Source of the DNA: Tethya wilhelma | Lineage: Eukaryota; Porifera; Demospongiae; Tethyida; Tethyidae | DNA: 64,000 nt | Reading direction: 5' to 3' | Assembly (NCBI GenBank): GCA_964030475.1 | Contig: CAXIPT010000001.1 | Coordinates: forward strand, 13,173,374-13,237,373 | Part shown: positions 1 to 11,844 of the stretch, one piece after another | How positions within the stretch are numbered: the first letter of the stretch is position 1 | Layout: every line of letters starts with the position of its first letter | Made by a program: the position numbers and the translations under genes | The notes under the pieces: model-generated | What the model was told of the DNA's origin: nothing | The model's input: the letters and a program-made list of their open reading frames with translations, nothing else | Database searches by the model: none

Positions 1-2852
1 AGCATACTGCATCTCATCGTACACATTACAACCCACATCGGGACCAATGGCATGGTACCGGCTGGGGTCCAGCAGACCCTTGCTGACGGCATGTCCATTG
101 GAGGCTTTTGTGGAGTCTTTCTGTGTGATGTAGGTGTACTTGGCATCGCTGGCAGTCGGGGAGGGTGTGGGGTAGGTGTAGTCATGAGCCATGGCAGAGT
201 ACGCCGAGTCCACACTATCATACATGACAGTGCTGTTGTCCCCTCCATTCACAACAACCATCTGGGAGTCAGGCTTGTAGTGGACAGACTTCTTCATACC
301 GACACCTAGGGTAGGAGGAGGTATTGAGTATTCATTGTACATACTTTAGTGGATATTGTGGTACAGAGTACATGTAATGAACAATTAAATAAACCAGGTA
401 TGGAGGTGGTAATGTATGAATACATTTTAGACCAAATCTACACTAACAAATTTGCCAACACATTTCCCAATGGAGAAGCAATGAGTTGCTAAGGAGTGGT
501 GAATGGTGTTAACAGAGGTGGGGGCTGACTGATGATAGAGTCACCAGGTAACAAATCTAATGCTTAGCAATCCTTGCAGATGGGCAATTTCAACTATAGA
601 TACACAAATTCACCAAACAACAGTGAACAAGCTTTCATCGTAAGGGTCAATGAGTAATTAATAGACCATGCAAGTTCATATGCCAATACATCTGTGAATA
701 GTAATGTAACTAAGGACTGACTCACCCGAATCATAGTTGGGGTTGGTGACAGCGCCCGAGGCATCAAGGCTCTTGCTGCTCATTCTTGTTCTGAGGAAGC
801 AGCCGGCCACGATGATGGCCAGGGCAATGATGACCATTGTGAGGATGAGAGCCACAACCACACCAATGATGAGACCAATGTTACTGTTAGTAGGCTGGTC
901 AGCAGTGGGAGGAGGGGGCTCGGAGGTTGTAGGGTCACCACTGGTGGTAGGTGGAGTTGCCATGGGTGACTGATCAGGTTGGACTATTGTTGGAGGCTGT
1001 CCATCTCCTATGATGGTAGGAGATGGTGTGGGGCTGGGAGAGAGGGCAAGAGAAGAGGTGGTCACCATAGTAGGTTGTACAGTGGAAGTCACGACAGCAC
1101 AATCAAAAGATGCTGCATGAGAGTGTTGAAATAACAGTAAACATGATGTTTCTAATGAGTGAGGATATATTCTTACTGTATGATACTGAGATTATTGGAG
1201 CTTGATTGGTAGAAGTGCGTAGGAGTCTATTAGTTTGAGTTCCAACAGGGATCGGACAGGAAGGTGGACCAACTATTGATTCACCAACAATTCCATACCA
1301 CACAGACTCAGTGCTATATGTCTTATTCAAAACCACTCCACGTTCTTCTGGATCATTATCTCTGTTAGATCGAACAAAGAACCCGATCACATCTCCAGGC
1401 TGAAAAGAGATCTGGTCATTCATTGCTGGAGTCTCTTTGATTTGGTGATCCATCAGTGTCACTGATGTAAATGCATTCTGTCCCACCATACTGTAGCATC
1501 CATCAGTCTCCACTGCTGATGATGGCCTCCACACTTGGAAGTTGATATCATATAGACGATTATCCCCACCACCACCTTGTTCTACAACAGCTCCCCACTC
1601 AGTGACATTACCACAACACTGAAACTTGTAGCTAGCAATAATAGCTTGGTGTCTGTGGGTTATTCTAACGTCACGGTCATCACCGTCATCTGGTCTAATA
1701 AATACAGGAAGGTTTCCATTATTCCCAGCAGCTTGGAGGCAACTCTGCTGAGCTGTGCATTTTATAGATAAACGAAACATGTTGCAAAACAGCCAACAAA
1801 CAAGATCACAATAATATGTCTATGAAAATGCTAGACATTGAAATCGCACTAGAGCATCTAGTAGTCTGGCTTGTCAGACTCTTCGCAAGGAAAGGAAGAG
1901 TCTGGCTGTCGAAAATTTTGGTCCGGGGAACAAAATTCTTGGTAAATTTGGTCCAGGGGACCAAAATTTCAGTAAAAATGGCCCCCTGTGAAAATTCTAG
2001 TCTGGACAGGACTCTAGTGTGTTTTGACTACAAATTGGGATACATGACTCGGTTAGCTTATATTCAAAAGTTCTGGTCAGTCTAGCTGTAGAATTTAGCC
2101 TCAAGCTGCACAGTCTGTATCTTTTATGGCAATTATGATGATGCAGTGTCACCCATCATTGCATCTATTCTTTTGTGATACTGGTTTTAGCATGATGCAT
2201 ACAATATAATATAAGGCGTCTAGCTATGATGGTGATATTGCTATGCAGATAAAGTTTCATCATGCTGCCCTTTCATTTGCAATTTTTTGAAGGAGGAATA
2301 CTATTGGTACCAGACCTACATGTATTTCAAGGGGGAATCTTCCCCCCTTCAATCATAGCAATTGTAACAGAATTAAAAAAATGTGTCAATAATTATAATT
2401 ATTGGAACCCCTATCTAGAAACTCAAAACCCGGCTTGCTTTGACCCCTGACTTGCTAGAACTAGCCATTAGCCTCTCAGAGACTAACCTACACAATAGTC
2501 CTGCCAGGGTGGCCCTGGAAGCCAGTCATTCTGTATAGAATGCAAGAAGCATGCACAGACATGTAGCTAGAGAAGCTCTAGTAACGATTACTATCACATC
2601 TGGCCCCAGCAAAGGTCATCCTCTTCTTTGCTCATTCACTTTTTCAATAGGACCAAAGTTTTCAGAGAGGAACCAAAATATCCATGCCATTTTTTGAGAA
2701 AATGATGGCAGGGTAGCAGAAATTTCAGGACCAAAATTCCAGTGACATGGCAAGCCAGACTAAGCAGTATATATGTATAAGTACAAGTATATAAAATTAT
2801 GCTAACCTTGTACAGCAGCCAGGAGAGATACGAACCAGACCAACGATTCCAT
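1..2852 (-). CDS. single-pass receptor, RTK-like, 5' part (3' end outside window)
   Basis: Four exons fit together in phase 1: 2852-2807 (signal peptide starting MESLVWFVSLLAAVQ), 1752-about 1168 (ectodomain), 1112-726 (Ser/Thr/Pro stalk, TM, juxtamembrane) and 305-1 (tail, running off the window). The ectodomain has FQVWRP and FQPGDVIGFF, motifs that recur in the two RTK genes at 19-30 kb (QIWRP/RGDVLGFF and QVWRF/EPGDIIGIY), so it belongs to the same receptor family. The TM segment is LIIGVVVALILTMVIIALAI, followed by basic RTR. The tail exon carries many Tyr motifs (YDSV, YSAM, YTYI, YHAI, YDEM) that could be SH2 docking sites once phosphorylated. No kinase domain lies inside the window; by analogy with the neighbours it may follow to the left. 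A MITE-like repeat occupies intron 1. Family assignment is inference from shared motifs; gene structure is fairly certain. Confidence 0.7.
1861..2763. mobile_element. non-autonomous DNA element with short TIRs in intron 1 of the receptor
   Basis: The ends are inverted copies of AGTCTGGCTTG (about 1863 and 2752). Inside both ends are related inverted tracts containing GGACCAAAATTTC-like sequence (1960-1975 versus 2735-2750). No coding region is seen. The limits are approximate and no target duplication was identified. Confidence 0.4.
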
Positions 2853-2989
2853 ATGCCAGTCAACAGCTAGAACTTGAGCAAAACTCTAGCCTTCCACGCA
2901 GGAAGTGAGATCTTTTATATTTTACCTGACACAAACCACTCCCACCATTTACTTCTAGACAAGGTAAAAATCATCAAAGTGAAAAAGCA

Positions 2990-3330
2990 AAACTTGTCAT
3001 TAACGTCTTGCCGCAGATCAGAGCCTGGCCGCAGATAGATTATTAAGCCTCGGCGCGTGCGTAGCACGTGCAGAGGGTTACCGTAGTCGTTTGTGTGTCT
3101 GTCTGTTACTAAATTATCTGAAGAACAGCAGCTCCAGGGTCAAAATGGAAGGTACTTACACTCGAACTCATGAATGGATATTATCTTGAAATTTGACGTG
3201 TAGAATCTTGCAAAACGCTGTAGTTTCTGAGATCTGAGGTTTTGGTGCTTCTCCGTACGCTTAGCTTCGAAACCGCACCCATTGATCACACCCCGTGTAG
3301 TGTGCGTTATCTAGAAATACTGTAGAACTT
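2990..3330. repeat. dispersed repeat, copy 1
   Basis: This segment, with CGTGCGTAGCACGTGCAGAG near its start and a GTCTGTCTGTT tract, recurs at about 51955-52190, inverted at 55390-55575, and in part inverted at 61615-61770. It contains no long ORF. An associated motif, GGTGCATAAGCCTCGGC (or its complement), recurs at about 3700, 8740, 54965, 56255 and 59415, so pieces of one family are spread through the window. Confidence 0.5.
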
Positions 3331-3890
3331 GGATCATGTAGATGGACTTGAGCTTGGCTGGCTTGGCTGCTTGGACAGGTAAGTAACTCAATGATTGCAA
3401 GTTGAATATAGTGAGACTCTGATAATAGTTGTGTAGAAATAGGTTAGTTGTGTGTTTTGTATTAGTGCCTGACTGCAGTGCATGGCCTTCAGTCTTCAGT
3501 GTACCACTGTGGATCCAGTGAGTTTCTTAACAGAGGTTATTATAACTAGCTCAACACATCCTTGATTGCAGCAGCTTGATTTCAAACCGTGCTAGGCTCA
3601 GGCTCAGTGCTGTGACTCAGGCAGTGAACCTTGTTGCATACTGAAGTCTTTTCTCAGATGATACATATTTAGTTGTACATGCTAGTTGAATGTGCCGAGG
3701 TTTATGCACCGTTGGTGCTTTCATAATATCTGCATTACCGATGATGTATATACTTTTTGTGAATTAATCCCTTGTGACGCTAAAAACGCCCTTTCCCCCC
3801 AGAGATACCTTAATTAAATTTTGTATAACTCCCCTTTGGGTGGCATCCACTCAGTCAGTGCACTCAGTTTTCACTGTCCTATTCTAGATA
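3331..3890. other. no gene seen; repeat fragments
   Basis: No conserved reading frame is visible. The stretch holds a copy of the CCGAGG/TTATGCACC repeat motif near 3695 and ends at the tetranucleotide tract adjoining the retrotransposon. Confidence 0.4.
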
Positions 3891-6800
3891 GATAGATAGA
3901 TAGATATCATAGATAAACTTTTCATGTCATGCTCAATGCAGCAGGCCAATTGGCCTATTCGACAAACGGATTACAAAACTTAACAACAAACAGCTACATT
4001 AGGTCAGTGCAGATCCTGAGCATAAACCTCAGAGCTGATGCCGAAGGAGCCAGTAGGACAATGTCGTCTGCATAACAGACAGCACCAGCATAGTGATGAT
4101 TCCAGTGGCAACCAACACCGTGTGACTTAAGACATGAGAGAAGTTCATCAATGTAAACAATGAATAAAACTGAATTGGAGAGAGCAAACCACCCTGCCTC
4201 ACACCATTGCTAACCGTAATGTGACCAGACAGAGTACTGCCCCAGAGAACACGAGACTTTTGATCAGTACCAGTGAAGCAAAAATCGTGTAATGACAGGA
4301 GGGAGGTTGCGATCAAGTAGCTTGTTAAACAACTTGGCATGGTTAACCCGATCAAAAGCCTTGGAGGCATCCAAGAAGCAGCTGTAGACAGATGAACCAT
4401 TGAAGCAATACCGGGAAAGAACATTCTTGACAAGACCTGTACAAAGCTCAGTCGAAAGACCAGGCTTAAAGCCAAACTGGAGAGCAGAGGTGGAAAAAGC
4501 ATCACCATGTGTGAGCAAAATGCACCACTCAAAGAGCTTGCTTAGAGTTGGAGCAAGGGCAATTGGCCTGTAATTGTCAGAGCAAGAAGACGACTTATTA
4601 GGCTTAGGAATAAGTTGTAATGTGCAGTCCCTCACACAGGGCGGGATATAACCATGCCTCAAACAGGCAGTAAACAGACGGCTCAGGCACTCTGCCAAGA
4701 CAGAGGAAGCAGCAATGAAATGATTCGAGGAAAGGGAAGATCGAGCCATCAGATTTCCCAGGCTTCAAATGAGTGAAAGCCTCACTGACTGTGGAATGTG
4801 AGATGACTACATGAGAGAGATCTGATGCCAACAAAGAAGCATTTAGCTGATCTGACAAAAACGACACATCAACGTTTGAGTCAGAATTAAGGATATCTGA
4901 AATCTTTTGGGAGAACATATAGCTGAAATATCAGCTTCATTGGATAGGCCATCAACAGAACAAGCGGTAGAGCGAGATCGATTAGAAAGCTTGCGCACTT
5001 TACGAACTGCATTCCAGAAATCTGCCTGACTAGAATTGGATAGTGCTTGAGCCATGCTTTCACACTTAATATGCTCCTCCTGTCTCTTAAGCCGACAAAC
5101 CTCATATTTGAAGCGTCTCTTAGAATGTTTCTTAATTTGAAAAAGAACACCGGAAGAGGGGCAACCGGAATCCAACCATACATGGTGGCAGAACTGTGCA
5201 GAGGCTCTAAGATCACGAGCCATCTCATTTCAGCCAGGCACAACCCTGGGACGAGGACAAAAGTGAGGCAAGCAAGAGTCAGAAGCAAGAGAGATGGCAT
5301 CAAGTAGCTTATCAAAGCAAGAGTCAATGGAAGACTGGTGAGAAACACACAGAGGGTCATAACACTCATATACTGACTCAGGTATAGAAGGTAGAATGGA
5401 GCTCAGAAAATCACAATAGTTACTAGAGGCAGTCCCAGAGACCTTCCTCCAATCCACAGACGCATGATGTAACTCATTTGTGACTAAGGTAGCTGGACTT
5501 GGGATAGATGATGAAATGTCGGAAATGCTTCTAACAAGACTTCTGTACTGAGAAAAACAGAGAATATATATGATCAGGCCAAGAGAAAGCAGACAGATCA
5601 TCTCTCCTGTAAGTAAAACTTACATCAGCATGAGAGTCAACTGCCACCAGGTCAAGATTAGCCATAAAAGTAGAGAGAGTGTGAAGGTTTGGACCAGAAC
5701 GAGAGAAATCAACATTGAAGTAACCCACAATGACCAAGTTGTCAAAAGTTTGAGAGAGAAGAAAGCCTTCAAGCTCAGAGACAGTATCACTATACTCAAG
5801 CTCCGAATCAAGATGTAGTGATACAATTAGATTGAGACAAAGAAATAGCACAAAATCTCTTCGAACAAGAATCTAATCTATTAATAGAGCCAGAGAGAGA
5901 GAGTTACGAAACAAAATAGCACAGCCACCATATGGGCGGCCTAAAATCAGCTCACTATCAATCATACCACTCGCACCAACAAAACTAAAATCAGATGAAA
6001 TATCAAGAGAACATAAGTGATCAGAAAGCCAGTGCTCTTGAATAAAGAGTAAATCATAATGATTCAATAATTTGGAGATATATAGTCAACGCCAGATTTC
6101 CAACCACGACAATTGTAACTACAACAGTTTAATTAACAGGTACTCATCATTACTTAGTTATTATTGGAGGTGCTACCAGAAGCAACAACAGGATCAGAAA
6201 CAGGAATAGATGTGGTTGGCGTGGCTAAGTTAGTAGTTTCAGAATCTGACTGAGTCTTGTCAGATACTGATTGAGACTTATTAGAGCGGCTAACTCGTGA
6301 CTCAGCAGGGAGGTCCTCACGTAAAAAAGCTTTTTAATAGGAAAATCTTTAAGCTTTCTGCATGAAGATAAGAGTAAGAGCTTATCCCAGACACTCTCTA
6401 ACTTAACAAGAATTGGTCTAGGCTTGAGAGACTCAGCATCTTTTGCCTTGCGACCAAGACGAAAGGCATTCAAAATATTAACCGGCCTACCAATGAGGTG
6501 ATTAGAGATGCTGTTGAGAGAGGACCAAACCAAAGAGGACTATCAACCAAAGAGGACTCGGGCAGATTAAAAAGGATAACATTCTTTGCACGGTCCAGAG
6601 AAGGACACTCTGTACGAAGAGGAGGGGGCTTAGCAACAGCATCAACAGGATTAGAAGACAAACTACTAGAGCTCCTTGAGATTAGAAACAGTAGTGGAGA
6701 AGCCATCTAACTGGTCTTTAATGCTAGTGAAAATGGCCTTCAAAGATTTCAATTCTTCAAACTCGGATAACAATGTCGACACAACATCACTATGTTCATC

Positions 6801-7500
6801 AATTTTCATAAACAAAGGCTGAAAGTCAGGAGATGTGTGTGCATTCAGGAGTAGGACATATTATAAATTGTCGAACTTTGAAGCCAAAGAAGACAATAGA
6901 TCATTGTTGACTTCAATCTTCTCAGACAATGGATCAAGCTTGAGTGGGGGTAACCTTAGAAGATCATCGGCTAAGCCGCTTCAACAAAGATCGAGCTCGG
7001 GCATCTTGTCAGCATCGTCAAGCTTATTCAAGACTGTAAGAATATCACTGAGTAAAGCTTCAGAAACAGAACGTTTATCAGAGTCACGTCTACTGTGATA
7101 CGACAAACCAAGTGCATCAAGATCACTTTTACACTGATCCCACAAGTGCCTGAGAGCAGAGCTTAAAGAAGCAGAATCAAAGGCAGACAAACAGCTTTTT
7201 GCAAATTCAAAGCATCACCTTTGAGCCTATAAGCTTTAATAAATGCTAGAATAGGGTAAGAACCTGAAAGAGGTGCCTGGATATAAGAAGTATATCATCC
7301 GCTACTAAAGAATCTTGAGTAGCAGAGGCTTGGCTGGACTTCTGAGAACACTCTAAACCAACAGTGGAAAGAAAAGAGCCCAATGGCACATTACCATTAA
7401 CCAACTGAATAGAGCGTTGCCAATATTTACTTTTAACTTTGCCATGCACCGAGACTCTCAAATTCATTAGGAGAGTACCACACATTATTGCAAAAAATGC
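3890..7500 (-). mobile_element. decayed non-LTR retrotransposon (CR1/Jockey-like LINE)
   Basis: Read on the minus strand, the order is a LINE order. About 7485-6225 is an ORF1-like region (an ILFNLPESS block, then RPILVKLESVWDK). About 6067-5530 is an apurinic endonuclease with LLFIQEHWL, a GYFNVDF block where GDFN is usual, and SWPDHI. About 5370-4029 is reverse transcriptase with LQFGFKPGLST, FLDASKAFDRVNH, GVRQGGLLSP and the catalytic YADD (CYADDIVLLAP, about 4075). Frames shift several times, so the copy is dead. The 3' end has a GATA/TATC tetranucleotide tract at 3893-3913, typical of CR1/L2-type tails. Family level (CR1 versus Jockey) is uncertain. Confidence 0.85.
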
Positions 7501-7898
7501 ATTTCACATGTTTAAAACTAGATGGATTTGACCCCTTAAGCTTGTTTAAATCCAACTGACCTGTTACACTTCGTCGACACTTAACATTAATGAGCTCAGA
7601 TTCACCAAAATCGTCTCCAGCTCTAGGGGGACTAGAAGCACGAATATTGCACCTTCAGCCATCCTGCAGCAGGCAGAGGCTATGACTCACAACCCCACTA
7701 GCCCTGACAACTTGAACTTGTGACAAGAGGTCAGAACAGGGGTGTTATCTCAGTTTAAGCCTACTGTGACAGTCAGGAGGCACCAGCACATATACAAGTA
7801 TTGTACAGAAAATAATATTATAAGCAAGTGAGTCACTTGAATTGAACCACATGCACTGACTCTGGCAGAAAAAATTACCAAGATAAGGTAACTTACAA

Positions 7899-8127
7899 CA
7901 GCAAAAAGACAGCAGCACACAGCAGCACACAGCAGCAGCACACAGCAGCACACTTGCAGCACACAGCACCACACAGCAGCACAGCACACAGCAGCACACA
8001 GCAGCACAGCACAGCAGCACAGCAGCACAGCAGCACAGCACACAGCAGCACACACGAGCACAGCACAGCACAGCAGCACAGCAGCAGCACAGCACAGCAC
8101 AGCAGCACACACGAGCACAGCAGCACC
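7899..8127. repeat. CAG/CACAGCAG low-complexity tandem repeat
   Basis: About 230 bp of irregular (CAG)n and CACAGCAG units. Open frames across it on both strands (Cys/Leu-rich or Gln/Ser/His-rich) are products of the repeat, not genes. It directly abuts the MITE at 8141. Confidence 0.9.
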
Positions 8128-8140
8128 TACCTTTGAGAAC

Positions 8141-8350
8141 TACCGTATAGCGGGAAATTTTCGTGGGGGAAAATTTTTGCGAATTTCGCGGTTTGGCAGC
8201 TTTCCGCGAAAATTTTCCCCCGCGAAATTTGTAAGGTATGTGGTCGTCACGTATAGTTGAGACGCAATCCACGAAAATTTTCCCCGCGAATTTCTATTCA
8301 AGACGAAAACGCAAAAATTTTCCCCCACGAAAATTTCCCGCTATACGGTA
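8141..8350. mobile_element. MITE, TACCGTATAG family (copy 1)
   Basis: Perfect terminal inverted repeats beginning TACCGTATAGCGGGAAATTT and ending in the complement. The inside is also largely self-complementary, with alternating GCGAA and AAAATTTTCCCCC tracts, so the whole 210 bp can fold. Further copies or relatives are at 9588, 32551, 51201, 55169 and 55948. Confidence 0.8.
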
Positions 8351-8577
8351 TTATGCATGATAAGTAACTGAGTGAACTTTAGTATCACTGTGTAACTAAC
8401 TGTTCAAGTTTTACCTACCACTGGCAAGTAAATTTTCAGTTCAGTTCGAAAGTATACTGCATGAACTGAGTTCAAGTTCCCACTAAAGGGTGGCCCACAG
8501 TGACATCTTTCCTGCACTGAGGCCACTAGGATGATGCGTAGCTAGCCTGGAATAGACTAGGCTGTGCACCTAATCTG

Positions 8578-8672
8578 TAGCCTCGTTCCCAGACTCTCTC
8601 CCCGCGAATATTACGCCTATTTTTCAGCATAATTTTTAATATTCGCGGGGAGAGAGCCTGGGAACGAGGCTA
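8578..8672. repeat. TAGCCTCGTTCCCAG hairpin element (copy 1)
   Basis: The outer arms are TAGCCTCGTTCCCAG and its complement. The stem continues inward through CTCTCTCCCCGCGAATATTA with little mismatch, leaving a loop of roughly 25 bp. Related hairpins are at 48502, 51064, 59766 and 60336. Confidence 0.75.
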
Positions 8673-8842
8673 CTAGTCTTATACACAAATTATGTCATGC
8701 ATGCGTGTTTAGTTTTGCATTCGAGCTACATCAGTGCGCCGAGGCTTGTGCACCAGCGGTGCTTTTATTATTATTATCTTCGATATACACGCCACCAAAA
8801 GGCACAAAGGGGGAGCAAGGGGGATACAACAAACACATAACT

Positions 8843-9340
8843 AGGCCTTGGCAAATTATTCCCGGAATAATTTGAGAATAATAGGTACACATTGATTCTA
8901 TGAGAATAATAGGCTGTACTTTGGGAATAATAGGTAAATTCTCATGCAGTGTTGTTGTAAAAATTTACATTGCTTAAAAATTAATGGAAAAAAACTGAAC
9001 TACTGGGCACTTTTTGGGTCAAGATTAATAGCCAATAGAATTAAAATTGCTAATCTTTCTTAGAAAACTACATATGATTATCTGCGATGATGCATTACAA
9101 CAATTTTATTGAGAAAAAAATGAAAATTTACTAAATTGGGAGTATGAACTCTTGGAAAACACACCAAGGACTTTAACTGTTGTTAAAATTGTTACTTGGT
9201 GAATTTACATTCTAAAATTATGTTTGTGTTTAAGAATAATACAAGAATAATAGGCTGGCTAAAAAGAATAATGGGCTCAAAGTTTGGGAATAAAAGAATA
9301 GAATAATAGGTAAACTTTTGAGAATAATTTGCCAGGGCCT
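8843..9340. mobile_element. MITE with AGGCC(T)TGGCAAATTATT ends
   Basis: The left end reads AGGCCTTGGCAAATTATTCC and the right end AATAATTTGCCAGGGCCT, an inverted repeat with one mismatch. The interior is AT-rich, with repeated GAATAATAGG(T/C) units near both ends. It is about 500 bp and non-coding. Confidence 0.6.
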
Positions 9341-10700
9341 ACACATAACAATTACTATAATGTACTGATAAGTTCCCGAAATTGAAAATCTCTAGAAGCA
9401 TGATCCTCAAATCCATCAGAAAGGCTGATTGCAGCTCTTGCGGTAGCAAAATAGTATGGACTATTAGAAGCAAGTTTAGCCACAAAAACTTAACCACTCC
9501 TGTAACCAAATTGTTGTTGACCTTTACCTTGACGTTTAAACCAATTGACATTGCATACAGTCTCTAAATAATAGTTAGAGGACGANCGTATAGCAGGTAA
9601 ATTTTGGTGAGAATTAAATTTGGTGAATTGGCGAATTATTCTGCAAATTACCAAATTAAAAATCGCCAGTTTTATATGCATCCATGCGTATGCGCATATA
9701 AACAATGCAGCATGCAGAATTAACTTGCCAAATTTAAAATCGCCAATCACGCTAAAATGCAAATTCGCTAAATTTTAAGCCCGCCAAATTCACCCACTAT
9801 ACTGTAGCTTCTCTGTTGCAGTGGTATGGCCCACAAACACACAAACAACCACCCAGTACAAATTGCACAATCAGTACCAATTAGAGCAGGGAGAAGAGAA
9901 GGCAACTTTGTGCCCTGTGTTAGCTTACATGGATTCAACGAGGTAGCTATATACACATGCTATACAGTTTATACAGACTTGAAAGTTTGCACTGCTAGTC
10001 CAAACATTCCATTTGAAGAAGACCAAGCCAACAGAAATTAGACTTTAGACAAGCTATGATAATCTTCTCTAGTTCCAACTGGCAAGCTGGCAAGTTCTAG
10101 GAGAGGGGAAAGGTTTTCCAGGAACGGTTTTCTGGGAACAGTTCTACTGTTGCTTTCACAAAAAGCAGCCTTGTGTATGCTCAGATAATAATATACTTTT
10201 ATACTTTCATTTATTCCACGAAGGCAGATTGAAACCAAAACCTGAACTATTGAAGAGCTTTCAAATTTGACACATTTTCGTGTCAATCCAGTGGCCTGAG
10301 TCAGTGTATAAGATGAGAAAAACAAAAAAAACTCTACTAAAAAAGTTTTTTTATTTTTTTAAAAATGATGTATGTCAGTAACAGAACAGAAGCACCAGTA
10401 GAAGAAGCTAGCTACAACTCAGGAGAGGGAGTCAGTGCCATTTATTACAATAGGATGTTGCTCTTGAAGCACTCAATATGTCAATCTCAACACTAGAAGG
10501 GTTTATATTTTGAGTAAAGGTTATCTTGCTTGCTCAGCATGAACACCTGCTGTACTGTCATGTTATGAGTACATGAAGTTAGCAGAAGAGGTTTCTTTGT
10601 GGAGTTGTTTCCATAACACGATAAACCAGTTTTACTGGATTAGGTTCCCACGGGGCACTTTGTGCATATATAGCTAGAAATATACATTTGTACAGAGAGA
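9341..10700. other. no gene recognised; AT-rich with one diverged MITE
   Basis: A diverged TACCGTATAG-type MITE spans about 9588-9808 (CGTATAGCAGGTAAATTTT ... CACCCACTATACTGTAG), with an N at about 9587 at its left end. The rest has no convincing exon on either strand. Short frames here lack conserved motifs. Confidence 0.4.
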
Positions 10701-10713
10701 GAACTTGCATAAA

Positions 10714-10714
<1 letters not shown>

Positions 10715-10764
<50 letters not shown>
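10715..10764. repeat. (CT)n microsatellite
   Basis: About 25 uninterrupted CT units. Confidence 0.95.
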
Positions 10765-10768
<4 letters not shown>

Positions 10769-10794
10769 GCTCTGAATTCTAAGGACGAAAAAAT

Positions 10795-11535
10795 ATGGCA
10801 ATTGAGCCGAAATTCAGAGACTTGCCTTGTTTCATTGCTTTTTACCGCACTGCCCATTCCTACACTTCTCATTTTTATAAAATTTTATTATACTTGTTCA
10901 TTCACTTTTTTAAACACTAAGGTGCTCAATTGCATGGAAAGAATCATACAGCAGTCGCCAGAGACCAGTCAGTCTCTACAACAGAAATCAGTGTGCATTT
11001 GATACGCATGCGCATTATATGCATGCAACCACGTGTTCTATTGACGACCTTTGCCTACGTAAAAGGCTAACTAAATTGACGACCTTTACCTACATCAAAA
11101 GGCTAAATAAAAGTACAGTATTTTATATCGAGAGTTTCAAAGCTGCCTAGATTTTGTTTGCTGCCTTTTCGCCAGCAAACGAGTCCAAAAGGACGTACTT
11201 TGCATCAAATGAAGTCCCACTATATGGTCAAAGTTGGCTCAATGCCTTTTGTTTGTTTGGAAATCGCGTTCAAGTAAGTCAGTTAGGAAGGAAGGAAGGG
11301 GAGAACAAAATTGCACTCTTGTGGCTTCTCGCCAGCGCTCTCTCCAGAGTGCTCTAGACTCTTTCTGCCAGTTTTCTTGGTTAATACAGTAAGTAAACTG
11401 TCTGTGGGAGGCTATTAAATGCATTTGAAGGCTTAGCTTTCTTTCCTTGAAAGTTTACAAGCATGAACTTTTTGTATTGTGTCAATGGGACAGTCGGCCC
11501 ATTCCTACTATACGTACTACCGTACGTATGATAAA
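10795..11535. repeat. dispersed fold-back repeat family 1, copy a
   Basis: Shares with 13973-14955, 30741-31436, 49321-50182 and 53452-54835 the blocks ACCGCACTGCCCATTCCTAC, GGTGCTCA, GACGACCTTTGCCTAC, TCGCGTTCAAGTAAGTCAGT and a terminal GGGACAGTCGGCCCATTCC / CGTACTACCGTACGTATGAT. No conserved ORF; behaves as a non-autonomous element of roughly 0.9 kb. Confidence 0.7.
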
Positions 11536-11844
11536 ACGATCTGCATGCATGGAATTATCTACCCTGTATACTAACTTGTATTCTATATATTGATGACCTT
11601 TACCTACAACATGCATGATTGTTCACTCATGCATATCCCTCTGAGCAAAGATTGAAGCCTCAAAGCAAGCTTAAGATTCAGGGTGACTTTCTTCAATGGT
11701 TCTTGGTTATGTATCTACTACTATGTCTTATAAACACCTAGGAATTGCCAAATGTATGGCTTCGTGCGGTCATAAATAATTAACTCCTACAATCTTGTAT
11801 TTCCATCATGTTACCAATAATTATTACTATTCTCAAAGATCAAG
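11536..11844. other. 3' flank of oxidase copy 1; nothing recognised
   Basis: AT-rich spacer between the repeat copy and the stop codon of the oxidase gene. No ORF or RNA gene is recognised. Confidence 0.4.

Noticed and set aside
737..973. Plus-strand frame opposite the receptor TM exon
   Set aside because: Antisense shadow of the minus-strand exon, which has clear splice sites and domain logic.
7745..8272. Long Cys/Leu-rich and Gln/Ser-rich open frames on both strands
   Set aside because: They run through the CAG/CACAGCAG tandem repeat and the adjoining MITE; composition follows from the repeat, with no conserved motif.
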